Origin: JACCTI01 sp038237435
GTDB taxonomy: Bacteria; Verrucomicrobiota; Verrucomicrobiia; Chthoniobacterales; UBA10450
Direction: 5' to 3'
Length of the DNA stretch: 64,000 nucleotides
NCBI GenBank assembly: GCA_038237435.1
Contig: JBBRYT010000007.1
Coordinates: 103,986-167,985, forward strand
How positions within the stretch are numbered: position 1 is the stretch's first letter; every line of letters starts with the position of its first letter. A model generated the notes under the pieces. The model was given only the letters and a program-made list of their open reading frames with translations. It searched no databases and had not been told where the DNA came from. A program made the translations under genes and the position numbers. This document shows, piece after piece, positions 63,288 through 64,000 of the stretch.

Positions 63288-63307
63288 AAAGTTCTTTGTT
63301 CCAGGTT

Positions 63308-63466
63308 GTCATCCTGAGCCGCGCAGACGGCGAAGGATCTCGCAATAGTTTTTGCGCGTCCGAACGATCAACAACTGACGCGACAACTGCGTGGTGAAAT
63401 ATTCCTTGGAACCAAACCACTCGCAAGTGCGTGAGATCCTTCGTCGTCTCCGCGACTCAGGATGAC
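63308..63466. repeat. Dispersed palindromic repeat, copy 3
   Basis: About 159 bases with outer arms GTCATCCTGAGCCGCGCAGA and CTCAGGATGAC and inner arms GAAGGATCTCGCA and TGCGTGAGATCCTTC. The longest and best preserved of the three. It lies between the thiolase start and a small minus-strand frame. Confidence 0.85.
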
Positions 63467-63474
63467 AGGCTCGA

Positions 63475-63645
63475 CTAATGCCCCGCCTGCTTCCGCGGAT
63501 CCGTCTCCGCAATAATGATGCTGACCGCGTGCTGATTGAATCCCTTGAAGCCACCTTTGCGTTGCAGAGTTTCGAGGTGACTTCCGATCGCGCCATTGGT
63601 CGTGAACTCCTGAATTTGGTTCTCCGTGATCGAGCCCTCTTGCAT
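63475..63645 (-). CDS. Small hypothetical protein
   Basis: A 56-residue frame from ATG 63645 ending at TAG 63475. The sequence begins MQEGSITENQIQEFTTNGAI and is plausible for a small conserved protein (balanced composition, helix-forming, ITENQIQEF). The frame is closed by TGA just upstream, so no longer start is available. No family recognised; moderate doubt that it is expressed. Confidence 0.4.
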   Translation of the reverse strand: MQEGSITENQIQEFTTNGAIGSHLETLQRKGGFKGFNQHAVSIIIAETDPRKQAGH

Positions 63646-63796
63646 GAGCCGCTCCGCCTGTTCGAATCTTCAAAATACACTGGCCGCGAACTTGCACCTG
63701 CATCGTTGCACTTTTGCGATCAATGAGTTCATCCAAAGTTGAAGAGTCGATGACGCACGATCGACCTTCGCCACAAAATGCTGTAGGATGGGGATC

Positions 63797-63865
63797 ATGA
63801 GCGTAGAAATGGGGAACGGATCGATAGACATTAATTCTTTCCCCGCAATGGAGCCCGAACAATGA
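63797..63865 (+). CDS. Possible 22-residue leader peptide
   Basis: ATG 63797 follows GGATGGGG at good distance. The frame encodes 22 residues (MSVEMGNGSIDINSFPAMEP, then EQ) and ends TGA 63863-63865, overlapping the ATG of the next gene (ATGA). Such coupling can boost or control translation; whether it is made is unknown. Confidence 0.3.
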   Translation: MSVEMGNGSIDINSFPAMEPEQ

Positions 63866-64000
63866 CACAGCCACAACCCTACGTCCCCACCGCACGCGAG
63901 CAGAAGTTTCTCGAGAGCGTCGAAGAAGCCCGCTATGAGCGGGAAATTATCAGTGGGCTCGGCCCCTTCTTCAACGAGAAGGCGCCGGAGGACATGCTCA
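63862..64000 (+). CDS. Partial gene of unknown function (5' end only)
   Basis: 46 codons visible from ATG 63862, beginning MTQPQPYVPTAREQKFLESV and running off the right edge. The sequence EEARYEREIISGLGPFFNEK is acidic and helical. Not enough to identify a family. Confidence 0.6.
   Translation, partial: MTQPQPYVPTAREQKFLESVEEARYEREIISGLGPFFNEKAPEDML

Noticed and set aside
62163..63317. 384-residue plus-strand frame opposite the thiolase
   Set aside because: Antisense shadow of the conserved thiolase, with no recognisable motif.

Overview
The window is a dense, GC-rich bacterial chromosome segment with a Gram-negative gene set. The best taxonomic guess is Verrucomicrobiota, probably a soil Chthoniobacterales or Spartobacteria-type lineage. 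This rests on gene content, on the verrucomicrobial-looking exported proteins, and on a recurrent C-terminal domain around a GGxVxIGGFIVxG core. No rRNA gene is present to confirm it.

Layout. (1) 1-20.9 kb holds the transcription/translation cluster, all on the minus strand: tRNA-Thr, tuf, tRNA-Trp, secE, nusG, rplK, then rplA, rplJ, rplL, rpoB, rpoC (rpoC runs off the left edge). The usual rplK-rplA junction is opened by an 11.4 kb block (about 6.9-18.2 kb) of eight mostly exported or membrane genes: a beta-helix-like surface protein, an unknown exported protein, a polytopic membrane protein, an amidohydrolase, a DUF885 metallopeptidase, a small membrane protein, an M64 peptidase and its exported partner. 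(2) 21-31 kb: two TPR proteins, an EamA transporter, a prenyl synthase, tsaD with a non-canonical start, a CtpA-type protease, a second DUF885 protein and an HtrA-like protease overlapping an SDR gene. (3) 31.5-46.4 kb: an Rrf2 regulator with a candidate operator, an MFS exporter, two sugar-nucleotide-type enzymes, a nucleoside-salvage run (truncated ALDH, deoB, deoA), a papain-like protease with a chagasin-type inhibitor, ribBA-ribH-nusB, fumarylacetoacetase, a SET-domain protein and a DUF5069-like protein with a tiny lipoprotein. (4) 46.4-64 kb: tRNA-Arg, an Fn3 exported protein, a thioesterase, the methylcitrate genes prpD-prpB-prpC, a fused CoA-transferase, a CHY zinc finger, an MFS transporter, an acyl-CoA dehydrogenase, a GT87-like protein, an IcmF-type acyl-CoA mutase split into two genes, a FabG-like reductase and a thiolase.

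How the genes fit together. The right third reads as short-chain acyl-CoA and propionate metabolism: methylcitrate cycle, B12-dependent mutase with its GTPase chaperone, acyl-CoA dehydrogenase, thiolase, CoA-transferase, with fumarylacetoacetase further left. The left third is core gene expression machinery plus an inserted surface/exported module.

The strongest unexplained signal is a short motif, GCCTAACGAG and its close variants (core CTAACGA). It occurs about 60 times by hand count on both strands. It lies inside genes in all reading frames, across stop codons and between genes, and it forces codons (TTA, CTA, AGG) that otherwise look uncommon here. It behaves like a DNA-level signal such as an uptake sequence. 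Its full form is scarce in rpoB, in the ribosomal genes and in the inserted block. Three copies of a separate palindromic intergenic repeat are also present.
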